In this document: in pieces, positions 32,964 through 41,078 of the stretch | Layout: each line of letters opens with the position of its first letter | How positions within the stretch are numbered: position 1 is the stretch's first letter | Assembly: GCF_900217905.1 (NCBI RefSeq) | Contig: NZ_OBMO01000027.1 | Span: 1 to 50,189, forward strand | Direction of reading: 5' to 3' | DNA length: 50,189 bases | Source of the DNA: Alloalcanivorax xenomutans | Lineage (GTDB): Bacteria; Pseudomonadota; Gammaproteobacteria; Pseudomonadales; Alcanivoracaceae | Translations under genes and position numbers: made by a program | The notes under the pieces: generated by a model | Databases searched by the model: none | Told to the model about the DNA's origin: nothing | The model's input: only the letters and a program-made list of their open reading frames with translations

Positions 32964-33440
32964 ATGACTATATCCGTTGGCGATAAACTGCCCGACGTCA
33001 CCATCAAAACCAATGGCGCCAAAGGACCGGAAGACTTGCCCACCGGTGATTTCTTCAAAGGCCGCAAGGTGGTTTTGTTCGCCGTTCCCGGCGCTTTTAC
33101 CCCCGGCTGTTCCGTGACCCACATGCCGGGTTTCGTGGTGAACGCTGATGCGTTACTGGAGAAAGTGGACGCCATCGCCTGCATGGCGGTGAACGACGCT
33201 TTTGTCATGGGCGCCTGGCAGCAGGACCAGAACGCCGAACACATTACCATGCTGGCGGACGGCAACGCTGAGTTCACCCGTGCCCTGGGGCTGGAATTGG
33301 ACGCCAGCGGTGCCGGGCTCGGTATCCGCAGTCAGCGTTTCGCCCTGATCGCCGAGGATGGCGTGGTGAAGTATCTGGGCGTGGACGCCAAAGGCGTGGA
33401 CAAAAGCAGCGCGGAAACCGTGCTGGCTCAACTGGGTTGA
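32964..33440 (+). CDS. Peroxiredoxin, Prx5 family
   Basis: The 158-residue protein begins MTISVGDKLPDVTI and has the peroxidatic motif VPGAFTPGCSVTHMPGF, with Cys49 as the catalytic residue. ERCS-type Arg is present further on (GIRSQRFALIAEDG). Prx5 enzymes reduce hydrogen and organic peroxides using glutaredoxin or thioredoxin. No glutaredoxin domain is fused. The ATG at 32964 follows GGGACC. Its 223-base upstream region (from the SoxR promoter at 32734) may hold its own promoter, not identified. A hairpin follows the stop. Confidence 0.93.
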   Translation: MTISVGDKLPDVTIKTNGAKGPEDLPTGDFFKGRKVVLFAVPGAFTPGCSVTHMPGFVVNADALLEKVDAIACMAVNDAFVMGAWQQDQNAEHITMLADGNAEFTRALGLELDASGAGLGIRSQRFALIAEDGVVKYLGVDAKGVDKSSAETVLAQLG

Positions 33441-33444
33441 TAGT

Positions 33445-33474
33445 GTTCGCTGGCATCGCGCGGTGCCGGCGAAC
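33445..33474 (+). terminator. Hairpin after the peroxiredoxin gene
   Basis: GTTCGCTGGCA (33445-33455) and TGCCGGCGAAC (33464-33474) pair at 10 of 11 positions with an eight-base loop, four bases past the stop codon. There is no T-tract, so it is a transcript-end hairpin rather than a clear intrinsic terminator. Confidence 0.4.
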
Positions 33475-33576
33475 CATGAATATTGTGTAAAAACACCAGC
33501 CCGAAGGCGGTCCACGAATGGGGATGCCACTAAGGATGCGGCATAATTTTGGGCTTTCAGGAAAAGAGGTGGGTAC

Positions 33577-34386
33577 ATGGAACAGATCGAAACATTCATC
33601 AATGAGAACCTGATGCCATACGCCTGGAGTTTCGCCATGGCGGTGGTGGTCTTCGTCATTGGTATCTGGGTGGCCAAGCGTATCTCCAACTGGTGCAAAG
33701 GGCTGCTGAACAAGCGCCTGGACCCGACGGTGGCCAATTTCCTGGGTAACATCATCCACATCCTGCTGTTTGTCTTCGTGGTGATCGCCGCGCTGGATCA
33801 ACTGGGTGTCGAGACCACCTCCCTGGTGGCCATTGTCGGTGCCGCCGGTCTGGCGGTGGGTCTGGCACTGAAGGATTCCCTGGGCAACTTTGCCGCCGGC
33901 GTCATGTTGATCATGTTCCGGCCTTTCCGTGTCGGGCACTATGTGGAAGTGGCCGGCACCTCCGGTACCGTGAAGGAAGTCCGGATTTTCGCCACCATCC
34001 TCAACACGCCGGACAACAAAGTGGTGACGGTGCCCAACGGTCCGATCATTGCCGGCAATATCGTCAACTACTCGGAAATGCCCACCCGCCGGGTGGACAT
34101 GGTGTTCGGGGTTGGCTATGACTCGGATCTGAGCAAGGTGAAGCAGATCCTGCAGGAAGTGATCGCGGAAGACGAGCGCTGCCTCAAGGATCCGGCGCCG
34201 ACCATCGTGGTCGGCGAACTGGCGGACAGCTCGGTGAATTTTCTTTGCCGTCCCTGGGTGAAGAACGCGGACTACTGGGGTGTGCTTTGGGATATCACTG
34301 AGAAGGTAAAACGCCGCTTCGATGAAGCGGGCATTAACATCCCCTTCCCGCAAATGGATGTGCACCTGAACAAGGTGGATGGCTGA
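33577..34386 (+). CDS. mscS: MscS family mechanosensitive channel
   Basis: The 269-residue protein has three membrane helices, with the pore-lining TM3 motif AIVGAAGLAVGLALKDSLGNFAAGVMLIMFRPF, followed by the beta domain (GHYVEVAGTSGTVKEVRIFATIL, VPNGPII) and a cytoplasmic vestibule. Length and topology match small-conductance MscS of E. coli, which opens under membrane tension to release solutes on osmotic downshock. The ATG at 33577 has GAGGTGG upstream. It is followed by a GST gene 52 bases on. Confidence 0.95.
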   Translation: MEQIETFINENLMPYAWSFAMAVVVFVIGIWVAKRISNWCKGLLNKRLDPTVANFLGNIIHILLFVFVVIAALDQLGVETTSLVAIVGAAGLAVGLALKDSLGNFAAGVMLIMFRPFRVGHYVEVAGTSGTVKEVRIFATILNTPDNKVVTVPNGPIIAGNIVNYSEMPTRRVDMVFGVGYDSDLSKVKQILQEVIAEDERCLKDPAPTIVVGELADSSVNFLCRPWVKNADYWGVLWDITEKVKRRFDEAGINIPFPQMDVHLNKVDG

Positions 34387-34438
34387 TCGTTGAGTGGCCG
34401 GTTGCCTGACGGCGCCGGCCCGGAACCGGAGAAGAGCG

Positions 34439-35056
34439 ATGAAAGTGTGGGGCCGCAAGGATTCCACCAACGTGAAAAAGGTGCTGTGGTGCGCCGATGA
34501 GCTGGGGCTGGATGTGGAGCATCAGCCGCTTGGTGGCCGTTACGGCGGGCTGGATGAGCCGGTATATCGGGAAATGAATCCGAACGGCCTGATTCCCTGC
34601 CTGCAGGATGGCGACCTGGTGTTGTGGGAATCCAATGCCATCGTTCGTTATCTCGGCGCTCAGTACGGCGCCGGCCGGGTGTACGCCTCGGATCCGAAAC
34701 GCCGGGCCGGCGCGGACAAATGGATGGATTGGGCTTCCACCACCCTGGTGGGTGCCTACAAGGACTGGTTCATCAACCGGGTACGCCGAACCGCGGAGAC
34801 TCGCGATTCGGCGGCCATGGAACGGGGACTGCGGTTTTTACGCGAGCAACTGGCGGTGGCGGACCAGGCTCTGGCCAGCCAGCCCTACCTGTCCGGTGAT
34901 GACTTTGGCATGGGCGATATCCCGCTGGGCTGCCTGAGCTATCCGTGGTTTGAGCTGGATGACCAGCGCCCGGATCTGCCTCATCTGGAAGCCTGGTATC
35001 ACCGTCTGGCCGAGCGCCCCGCTTATCGACACCGGGTGATGATAGAGATCACCTGA
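34439..35056 (+). CDS. Glutathione S-transferase family protein
   Basis: The 205-residue protein has the thioredoxin-like N-domain (MKVWGRKDSTNVKKVLWCADELGL, NPNGLIPCLQDGDLVLWESNAIVRYLG) and the helical C-domain (ending RPDLPHLEAWYHRLAERPAY). The cis-Pro (IPCL) and the ES pair that holds glutathione are present. The substrate is unknown. The ATG at 34439 follows GGAGAAGAGCG. A strong terminator-like hairpin lies 66 bases after the stop. Confidence 0.9.
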   Translation: MKVWGRKDSTNVKKVLWCADELGLDVEHQPLGGRYGGLDEPVYREMNPNGLIPCLQDGDLVLWESNAIVRYLGAQYGAGRVYASDPKRRAGADKWMDWASTTLVGAYKDWFINRVRRTAETRDSAAMERGLRFLREQLAVADQALASQPYLSGDDFGMGDIPLGCLSYPWFELDDQRPDLPHLEAWYHRLAERPAYRHRVMIEIT

Positions 35057-35121
35057 TTCCCTTCCTGTCCTGTCGGCCCGCTCTGGCTGACAAGCGATCC
35101 TTGCTGGAACAGAAACAGGTT

Positions 35122-35160
35122 CGGCGCGCCGGTCAGGGCGCGCCAATCTTGTTGTTTTTT
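35122..35160 (+). terminator. Terminator after the GST gene
   Basis: GGCGCGCC (35123-35130) and GGCGCGCC (35137-35144) are self-complementary arms around a short loop, followed by AATCTTGTTGTTTTTT. Stem and T-tract fit an intrinsic terminator. Confidence 0.7.
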
Positions 35161-35421
35161 GCTCAATCCTGTTACGCGGTTCTCCTGATAGATGAGATAA
35201 AAGTCACAATTCGGTTACAGCCGCTGACAACGGAAACCGCGGAGTTACCTGAGCACGCGCCGTTAACATGACGTAAATCACATTCTACATTTTTTCATAG
35301 CCACCCTTTGTACATTCGTTCATTCGAGGTTCATCGGTTTTCAGGGGGACGGGGAGCTCAACCCTGGTCACTGGATGACCTGAATTTTTCGAACAATGGT
35401 TACTCAATGAGGGTGGAAGCG
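35161..35421 (+). other. Long AT-rich leader of the repeat lipoprotein gene
   Basis: With the preceding terminator, 365 bases separate the GST and lipoprotein genes. This part is lower in GC than its surroundings and has stretches such as GATGAGATAAAAGTCACAAT and ACATTTTTTCATAG that suit a promoter, but I find no convincing -35/-10 pair. An open frame from 35308 runs into the lipoprotein but has no signal-peptide character. A long untranslated leader is likely. Confidence 0.4.
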
Positions 35422-37320
35422 ATGATTACGTCCATGGCAAGAGGCCTGCTACTGTGCTTGATGGTGGTCGCCCTGGCCGCCTGTGGTGGCAGTGGCGGTG
35501 GTGGTGGCGGCGGTACGCCGAACGATCCGAACAACCCGGGAACCCCGAATAACCCGGACAACCCCGATAACCCGGACAATCCGGATGACCCTGATAACCC
35601 GGACAATCCCGATGATCCGGATGATCCCGACAACCCTGATAACCCCGACGATCCCGACGAGCCGACTCCTGAAGAAGAAGCGGAGTTGTTGACGCTGATC
35701 GATAGCAACAACCATTTCACCGCTTCTGTTTGTCCTGGTGCTCTGATCGACTCCAATCTGGGCGATGCGATTGATGTTCTGACTTGTCAGAATGAAGCGC
35801 TTGAAAACATTTCCCTGAGCAACGACAACTTGCTGGGCCTGTTGTGTGCCAACGCGGTAGCGGACACCGAGTCCGGTCTGCTGGGTAGCGCCACCAATCC
35901 AGACTTCCTGCAAGCCTGTGTATTGGAAAGCGGCACTTACCTGAAGAACACCATCACTGGCTTGCTGGACGGTACCAGCCCGGTGACCCAGGCACTGTGT
36001 CCGGCTAACTCCCAGGACGCGGACGGCAACCCGGTGACCTGTCTGGTCGAGGTGCTGCAGTCCACTCCGGATACCATCCAGGGCGTGGTCGGCCTGCTGG
36101 GCTGCGAAGACATGATGAACCCGCAGACCTGCCTGACCGGCGTGGCCAACAACCTGGCCAGTGGCGAACTGCTGCTGGGCACCGTGAACACCGTTTCCAT
36201 GGCGTTGTGCCCGGTGGCCACCAATGCGTCCGAGTTCAACCCGCAAGCGTGTCTTACCGAAGTGCTGGGCGCGGTAACCACCGTGGTTGGCCTGGGTGGC
36301 AACTGTGAAGATGGCGAGAACCAACTGACTTGTCTACTGGATATCGGCGAAGGCCTGGGCCCGATCGCCGATGCCGTTGGCGGCATTCCGGTTCTGGGCG
36401 ATCTGCTGGGCGGTCTGCTGGAAGGCGGCCTGCCGCTTCCGGGCGACGGCTCCGATCCGCTCACCAGCCTGCTGGAAAACCTGGGCATGCTGGGTGATCT
36501 GACCGGCGAGATTCCGGTTCTGGGTGATATCATTGGCGGTATCCTCAACGGCGATATCGGTGGTGACGGCGGCCTGCCGCTGGATCTGGAAGGTCTGCTG
36601 GGTGGTCTGAGCGGTGGCGATCTGGAAGCCGTGACCGGCCTGCTGGATCAAGTACCGGTGCTGGGCGACGTGCTGGAGCAAGTACTGGGCGCGCTGACCT
36701 GCGAATCCGGTAATCCGCTGTCTTGCCTGGCCGGTGCCGGCGACCAGCTGTCCGGTCTGACCGGTCTGCTGGGTGAGATTCCGGTGCTGGGTGACGTACT
36801 CGATCCCCTTCTGGCCACCTTGCTCGGCCTGGCCGACGGTGGCTTGGGTGGTGGTGACGGCAACCCGCTGGATATGCTCACCGGCGCTCTGGATCAGATC
36901 CCGGTACTGGGTGATCTGTTGAACCAGATACTGGGTACTTTGGGTGGTGGTCTGCCTGGCGGTGACGGCGGTTTCGAGCCTGATCTGTCCTTGCTGGAGA
37001 ATATTCCGGTGCTGGGCGATCTGCTGACCGGCCTGCTGGGCGGCGCGCTGGGCGGTGACCTGGATCTGGACGGCCTGCTTGGTGGTGTCCTCGACGGCCC
37101 TGTCGGTGACGGCGGTGCCCTGGTTCCGACCGTGGGTGACCTGCTGGAGCAAATCCCGGCCCTGGGTGATCCGCTGGCCGGTCTGCTGGAAACCCTGACC
37201 GGTAACGATGAGAGCCTGCTGAAGCAGCTGTTGAGCCCGATTGAGGACGCCCTGCAGGACGTTCCTGTTCTGGGTGACCTGCTGAGCAGCCTGCTGGACC
37301 TGCTGTTCGGCTGGACCTGA
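35422..37320 (+). CDS. Repeat lipoprotein with Pro-Asp-Asn linker and PVLGD repeats
   Basis: The 632-residue protein begins MITSMARGLLLCLMVVALAACG, a lipoprotein signal with lipobox LAAC (C21). Residues 22-85 are a Gly run and a Pro-Asp-Asn linker. Residues 95-320 carry about twelve Cys in paired contexts (for example CEDMMNPQTCL and CEDGENQLTCL), suggesting disulfides. Residues 320-632 hold eight copies of an IPVLGDLL motif at irregular spacing of 35-50 residues, each followed by Leu/Gly-rich amphipathic stretches. I know no family for it. It is likely an outer-membrane surface protein. ATG 35422 has GGTGGA upstream; 35407 is an alternative. A strong terminator follows. Confidence 0.8.
   Translation: MITSMARGLLLCLMVVALAACGGSGGGGGGGTPNDPNNPGTPNNPDNPDNPDNPDDPDNPDNPDDPDDPDNPDNPDDPDEPTPEEEAELLTLIDSNNHFTASVCPGALIDSNLGDAIDVLTCQNEALENISLSNDNLLGLLCANAVADTESGLLGSATNPDFLQACVLESGTYLKNTITGLLDGTSPVTQALCPANSQDADGNPVTCLVEVLQSTPDTIQGVVGLLGCEDMMNPQTCLTGVANNLASGELLLGTVNTVSMALCPVATNASEFNPQACLTEVLGAVTTVVGLGGNCEDGENQLTCLLDIGEGLGPIADAVGGIPVLGDLLGGLLEGGLPLPGDGSDPLTSLLENLGMLGDLTGEIPVLGDIIGGILNGDIGGDGGLPLDLEGLLGGLSGGDLEAVTGLLDQVPVLGDVLEQVLGALTCESGNPLSCLAGAGDQLSGLTGLLGEIPVLGDVLDPLLATLLGLADGGLGGGDGNPLDMLTGALDQIPVLGDLLNQILGTLGGGLPGGDGGFEPDLSLLENIPVLGDLLTGLLGGALGGDLDLDGLLGGVLDGPVGDGGALVPTVGDLLEQIPALGDPLAGLLETLTGNDESLLKQLLSPIEDALQDVPVLGDLLSSLLDLLFGWT
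35517..35664 (+). repeat. Coding tandem repeat: Pro-Asp-Asn linker
   Basis: About 49 codons are built from variants of AACCCGGACAATCCGGATGA, encoding alternating NPDN, NPDD and DPDD units. The near-identical 9- and 12-base units are prone to slippage, so linker length may vary between strains without a frameshift, because units are multiples of three. Confidence 0.8.
36381..37305 (+). repeat. Eight PVLGD protein repeats
   Basis: The motif (I/V)P(V/A)LGD starts at codons 36385, 36511, 36652, 36778, 36898, 37003, 37153 and 37261. Flanking residues vary (GG, GE, DQ, GE, DQ, EN, EQ, QD before; LLGGLL, IIGGIL, VLEQVL and so on after). DNA copies differ at third positions, so the array is old and kept by selection rather than by recent duplication. 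Confidence 0.85.
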
Positions 37321-37344
37321 TACCCAGTCGATTCGCAACGAAGC

Positions 37345-37386
37345 AAAAAACGCCCCGGGAAGCGATTCCCGGGGCGTTTTCTTTTG
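37345..37386 (+). terminator. Strong intrinsic terminator
   Basis: CGCCCCGGGAA (37351-37361) and TTCCCGGGGCG (37366-37376) form an 11-bp stem with a four-base loop, preceded by AAAAAA and followed by TTTTCTTTT. It works in both directions and ends the lipoprotein transcript. Confidence 0.9.
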
Positions 37387-37440
37387 GGGCAACGAGGCAA
37401 GGCACATCGCGGTGTTGTCCCGCCATTATGGAACGGCAAG

Positions 37441-37478
37441 ATTCCCACGGAAGGGACTACGAAGCTCCCACAGCCGCT
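37441..37478. repeat. Short REP-like repeat
   Basis: ATTCCCACGGAAGGGACTACGAAGCTCCCACAGC carries the CTACGAAGC and GCTCCCACAG modules of the family. It lies just past the stop of the minus-strand DUF3301 gene. Confidence 0.55.
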
Positions 37479-37480
37479 CT

Positions 37481-37822
37481 CTAGTGCAGGCGCTGATCTT
37501 CCGGACTGAAGCGATGCGGCGGCAGGGTGATGCTGAGCACCCTTGGCCCCAGCATGCGGGTCTCGCCCTGGTAACGTTCGCCACCGGTGACGGTGAACTC
37601 GAAGCTGTAGCAGCGCAGCAGGCAAAGCCCTCGGCCCGGATCGCGGCGTACCCGCACACGGCGCAGCGCCACGGTTTCGTCCAGCAACATCACGTCTTCT
37701 CTCTGGCAATACCGGCGTGTGGCCAGCAGGGCGCTTTCGCGAATCTTCTGGGCGCGCCAGAACAGGGCCGCGGCGATACACAAGGCGCTGAGCAAAAGCA
37801 GGTCCGTGAGTTGCAGATTCAT
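37481..37822 (-). CDS. DUF3301 family protein
   Basis: The 113-residue protein has one N-terminal membrane helix (LTDLLLLSALCIAAALFW) and a cytoplasmic domain with the family pattern RESALLATRRYCQREDVMLLDETVALRRVRVRRD and a beta-rich YSFEFTVTGGERYQGETRM. DUF3301 proteins occur widely in gammaproteobacteria with no known role. The ATG at 37822 begins the helix; upstream in-frame codons back to 37912 cover the divergent promoter. It is divergent from a small acidic protein gene. Confidence 0.82.
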   Translation of the reverse strand: MNLQLTDLLLLSALCIAAALFWRAQKIRESALLATRRYCQREDVMLLDETVALRRVRVRRDPGRGLCLLRCYSFEFTVTGGERYQGETRMLGPRVLSITLPPHRFSPEDQRLH

Positions 37823-37910
37823 GCTATGTCCGTCAGTTTGGTGATTACCCCGGTATTCACTCCGGGTAAAAGCGCAGTCAATGGCTTCCGGGAAGCCAAG
37901 TGAGGTGCTC

Positions 37911-38144
37911 ATGCTGGCCTGGTTGAAACGCTGGTTCCACCGCCCCCCGTCAGCGCCGCCGGAGGAAGACTCCGGCGCCGCCCATGCCGGTGACGAGCCG
38001 GAGGATCTACATCGCGGCCGTCACCGTCTGAAGGAACGGTACACCAGCCATTGGGACCTGGACTACCTCAGTCAGGAAGATCTGGACGAGTTGTTGGGTG
38101 ACGATGATGATAAGGACCGCCCGGGCAGCTCGAACCGCCGCTGA
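37911..38144 (+). CDS. Small charged hypothetical protein
   Basis: The 77-residue protein starts with an amphipathic, Trp-rich segment (MLAWLKRWFHRPPSAPP) and continues with highly charged sequence ending in an acidic run (DELLGDDDDKDRP). It is unlikely to be a folded enzyme. The N-terminus could touch the membrane. The ATG at 37911 is preferred, with GAGGTG upstream, over 37881. I recognise no family. It is convergent with the ABC exporter genes. Confidence 0.55.
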   Translation: MLAWLKRWFHRPPSAPPEEDSGAAHAGDEPEDLHRGRHRLKERYTSHWDLDYLSQEDLDELLGDDDDKDRPGSSNRR

Positions 38145-38148
38145 CCGG

Positions 38149-38910
38149 TTAATTCTTCAGCCGGTAGCCGGTTTTGAAGATCCAGTGGATCCCCCCCACG
38201 CACAGCACCATGAACAACACGGTCATGCCCAGGCTGATACCGACATTGACGTCGGCGACGCCATAAAAACTCCAACGGAACCCGCTGATCAGATACACCA
38301 CGGGATTAAACAGCGTTATCGTTTGCCACACCGGCGGCAGCATGTTCACTGAATAGAAAGTGCCGCCGAGAAAAGTCAGTGGCGTGACGATCATCATCGG
38401 AATGATCTGCAGCTTCTCGAAGCCGTCCGCCCACACCCCGATGATGAAGCCGAACAGACTGAAGGTCACCGCGGTGAGTACCAGAAACGTCACCATCCAC
38501 ACCGGGTGGGCGATGTGGAAGTCCACGAACAGCCGCGCGGTGGCGAGGATCAGCAGGCCGAGAATGATTGACTTGCTGGCGGCGGCGCCGACGTAACCGG
38601 TGACGATTTCCACGTAGGACACCGGCGCCGACAGTACTTCATAGATGGTGCCCGAGAAACGCGGCATGTAGATGCCGAAGGAGGCGTTGGAAATGCTTTC
38701 GTTGAGCAGCATCAGCATGATCAGGCCGGGAATAATGAAAGCGCCGTAGCTGATACCGTCGATCTCCACCATGCGGGAGCCAATGGCGGAACCGAACACC
38801 ACGAAATACAGCGAGGTGGAAATCACCGGCGAGGCGATGCTTTGCAGCAGCGTGCGCCAGGTGCGGGCCATCTCGAACAGATAGATGGCGCGAATGGCGT
38901 GGAAATTCAT
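38149..38910 (-). CDS. ABC-2 type exporter permease (YadH-like)
   Basis: The 253-residue membrane protein has six helices and the ABC-2 pattern, starting [39 protein letters not shown] and containing [19 protein letters not shown] and [12 protein letters not shown]. It is the partner of the ATPase encoded upstream, overlapping by four bases, and probably exports a lipid, polysaccharide or drug. Closest named relative is E. coli YadH, whose substrate is unknown. Both genes are under the SoxR-type promoter at 39958. Confidence 0.9.
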   Translation of the reverse strand: MNFHAIRAIYLFEMARTWRTLLQSIASPVISTSLYFVVFGSAIGSRMVEIDGISYGAFIIPGLIMLMLLNESISNASFGIYMPRFSGTIYEVLSAPVSYVEIVTGYVGAAASKSIILGLLILATARLFVDFHIAHPVWMVTFLVLTAVTFSLFGFIIGVWADGFEKLQIIPMMIVTPLTFLGGTFYSVNMLPPVWQTITLFNPVVYLISGFRWSFYGVADVNVGISLGMTVLFMVLCVGGIHWIFKTGYRLKN

Positions 38911-39866
38911 GCGGACTCCCTCCCGGGTGTGGTTTCATCATGGCGCGACTCATGGACCAGGTGCACGAAGATGTCCTCCAGAGAGCTTTCCCGGGTACGC
39001 AGATCGCGGAATTCGATGCCGTTGTCCTCAAGTTGACGCAATAACGGCGCGATGCCACTTTGCTCGTCGCGGGCGTCGAAGGTGAAGGTGATCTCCAAGC
39101 CGTCCTCGGACAGCGTCAACGGCAGGGCCGACAGGGCTTCGGGGATCCGCGTCAGCGGCGTCACCAGCTGCACATGCAGTTCGCGCTTGCCCAGTTTCTG
39201 CATCAGCGCGTTCTTTTCGTCCACCAGTACCAGCTTGCCATGGTTGATCACGCCGATACGGTCGGCCAGTTCCTCGGCTTCCTGAATGTAGTGGGTGGTC
39301 AGAATGATGGTGACGCCGCGCTCGCGCAGTTGTTCCACCAGTTGCCACATATCCCGGCGCAGCTCCACGTCGACGCCGGCGGTGGGTTCATCCAGGAACA
39401 GGATCTCCGGTTCATGGGACAGTGCCTTGGCGATCATCACGCGCCGCTTCATACCGCCGGACAACGCCATGATCTTGTCATTGCGTTTGTCCCACAGGGA
39501 CAGGTCTTTCAGTATCCGTTCAATGTGAGCCGGATTACGTGGCTTGCCAAACAAGCCGCGGCTGAAGGTCACCGTTGCCCACACCGTTTCGAAGGCGTCG
39601 GTGGTCAGTTCCTGTGGCACCAGGCCAATCTTTCCGCGCGCCGCCCGGTAGTGCTGCTGGATGTCGAAACCGCCAGCCAGCACGGTGCCGGCGGTGGGGC
39701 GGACGATGCCGCAGATGATGCTGATCAGGGTGGTCTTGCCGGCGCCGTTGGGGCCAAGCAGGGCGAAGATTTCCCCTTTATGGATGTCCAGGTCGAGTTG
39801 TTTCAGCGCCTGGAAACCCGAGTCGTAGGTCTTGTTGAGATTTCTGACCGAGATAACCGTATCCAC
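38907..39866 (-). CDS. ABC exporter ATP-binding protein (YadG-like)
   Basis: The 319-residue ATPase has Walker [10 protein letters not shown], signature [17 protein letters not shown], Walker [13 protein letters not shown] and the switch His in [19 protein letters not shown]-terminal extension of about 100 residues follows. It is the engine of an ABC-2 exporter with the overlapping permease. It is divergent from soxR, and a SoxR-type promoter points toward it, so it probably exports a redox-active or toxic compound, by inference from regulation only. Confidence 0.92.
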   Translation of the reverse strand: MDTVISVRNLNKTYDSGFQALKQLDLDIHKGEIFALLGPNGAGKTTLISIICGIVRPTAGTVLAGGFDIQQHYRAARGKIGLVPQELTTDAFETVWATVTFSRGLFGKPRNPAHIERILKDLSLWDKRNDKIMALSGGMKRRVMIAKALSHEPEILFLDEPTAGVDVELRRDMWQLVEQLRERGVTIILTTHYIQEAEELADRIGVINHGKLVLVDEKNALMQKLGKRELHVQLVTPLTRIPEALSALPLTLSEDGLEITFTFDARDEQSGIAPLLRQLEDNGIEFRDLRTRESSLEDIFVHLVHESRHDETTPGRESA

Positions 39867-39957
39867 GGAGGCTCCTTGTGATGAGGCTTTGTTTCTGGTC
39901 GAAGCGGCTCGAAGTAAATCGACGATACCACCACGGTATTGCGAATTCAGAAAGAAA

Positions 39958-39988
39958 AAGCTACAACCTCAAGCATTGTTAAGGTCAA
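39958..39988 (-). promoter_or_regulatory. SoxR-type promoter of the ABC exporter
   Basis: On the minus strand TTGACC (39988-39983), a 19-base spacer containing CCTTAACAATGCTTGAGG, then TAGCTT (39963-39958). The right half CTTGAGG matches the SoxR box exactly. The 19-base spacing requires MerR-type DNA distortion for activity. The soxR gene starts ten bases away in the other direction, so SoxR binding here would also limit its own expression. Confidence 0.75.
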
Positions 39989-39997
39989 AGGTGAATC

Positions 39998-40459
39998 ATG
40001 GAAAGGCTCAATGCCGATAATGTGGGCAAGGCGCTCACCGTGGGCCAGGTGGCCGAACGCACCGGCCTTGCGGTGTCCGCCATTCATTTTTATGAAGCCA
40101 AGGGGTTGATCCAGAGCCGCCGCAGCAGTGGCAATCAGCGGCGCTATACCCGTGACGTGCTGCGGCGGCTGGCGGTCATCAAGATTGCCCAGCGAACCGG
40201 CATTCCGCTGGCGGAAATCGCCCAGGCGCTGGCCACCCTGCCGGAGGAGCGTACCCCCAATGCCAAGGACTGGGGGCGCCTGTCGGCCCAATGGCGCGAG
40301 GATCTGGACAAGCGCATCGAGCGGCTGACCCTGCTGCGGGATCAACTCAGTGGTTGCATCGGCTGCGGCTGTCTTTCCCTGTCCGCCTGTCCGTTGCGTA
40401 ACCCCATGGACGAACTGGCGGAAGAAGGCAGCGGTGCCCGTCTGGTGGACCCGGACTGA
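39998..40459 (+). CDS. soxR: SoxR redox-sensitive transcriptional activator
   Basis: The 153-residue MerR-family protein has the N-terminal winged helix ([57 protein letters not shown]), a dimerisation helix, and the [2Fe-2S] cluster cysteines C120, C123, C125 and C131 in [15 protein letters not shown]. Oxidation of the cluster by redox-cycling compounds switches it on. It is divergent from an ABC exporter with its box between them. In non-enteric bacteria SoxR acts directly on exporters and oxidoreductases rather than through SoxS, and no soxS is present here. Confidence 0.96.
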   Translation: MERLNADNVGKALTVGQVAERTGLAVSAIHFYEAKGLIQSRRSSGNQRRYTRDVLRRLAVIKIAQRTGIPLAEIAQALATLPEERTPNAKDWGRLSAQWREDLDKRIERLTLLRDQLSGCIGCGCLSLSACPLRNPMDELAEEGSGARLVDPD

Positions 40460-40466
40460 ACCGGGC

Positions 40467-41078
40467 TCACCGTTCCCGGCATTGGCTCTCCAGAATACGC
40501 TGCTGGTTCTCCTTGTCGAGAATCGGGAACAGACTCCGGCTGACCCGGATCACGCCGACCTTCCAGGTACGATCGGTCAGACAGACAAAGTGGCGGCTGT
40601 CTTTGTAGCCTTCCCCATACAGCGTGCTCTCCTCATGGCTCTCGCTGTAGCGGAACAGCGGTGTGCGGTGGCCGGTGAACAGAACCATGGTGCGGTCCCC
40701 GGGGCCATGGTAGTAGCGCACCTGGAAGTCCGCGCCCGGCGGTGCCAGCAGTAACAGCAGCGCGGAAAAGGCCAGGGCCGCCGTGATGGTGAACATCAGC
40801 CCGGGCCGCCGTCCGCGCAATTGGCGAATAAACAAAAGCGCGGTGACGAGGGTGGAGGCCGCCGTCAGCAGCGCCAGTAGCCAGGGCAGACCCCAGATCT
40901 GAGCGCCGGCGGCGCTGATGTCATCACCTATGGTCCGGTAGCCCGGGGCCAGATAGTCCCAATCCAGCAACAGCGACAGCAGGGTCACGGCGGCCCAGCC
41001 CAAAGTCGCCACAATGGCGAGCATCAACCCCGGTGCCGGACGATAGAGAGGCGATTCGACGGCACGCTCATTGCTCAT
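40467..41078 (-). CDS. Uncharacterised membrane protein, third gene of an unknown operon
   Basis: The 203-residue protein has three hydrophobic segments (about residues 18-40, 62-82 and 93-112) followed by a globular domain of about 90 residues (FQVRYYHGPGDRTMVLFTGHRTPLFRYSESHEE...) with a C-terminal Cys. I recognise no family. Its first 11 bases overlap the end of the 432-residue protein gene, so the two are coupled. The start ATG at 41078 is supported by that overlap. Confidence 0.75.
   Translation of the reverse strand: MSNERAVESPLYRPAPGLMLAIVATLGWAAVTLLSLLLDWDYLAPGYRTIGDDISAAGAQIWGLPWLLALLTAASTLVTALLFIRQLRGRRPGLMFTITAALAFSALLLLLAPPGADFQVRYYHGPGDRTMVLFTGHRTPLFRYSESHEESTLYGEGYKDSRHFVCLTDRTWKVGVIRVSRSLFPILDKENQQRILESQCRER

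Noticed and set aside
35517-35664. Possible CRISPR-like direct repeats
   Set aside because: Units are 9-12 bases, contiguous, in frame and lack spacers; they encode a Pro-Asp-Asn linker.
36334-37407. Minus-strand Gln/Thr-rich repeat frame opposite the lipoprotein
   Set aside because: It looks repetitive only because the plus-strand protein is. It has no signal or start context and runs through the terminator.
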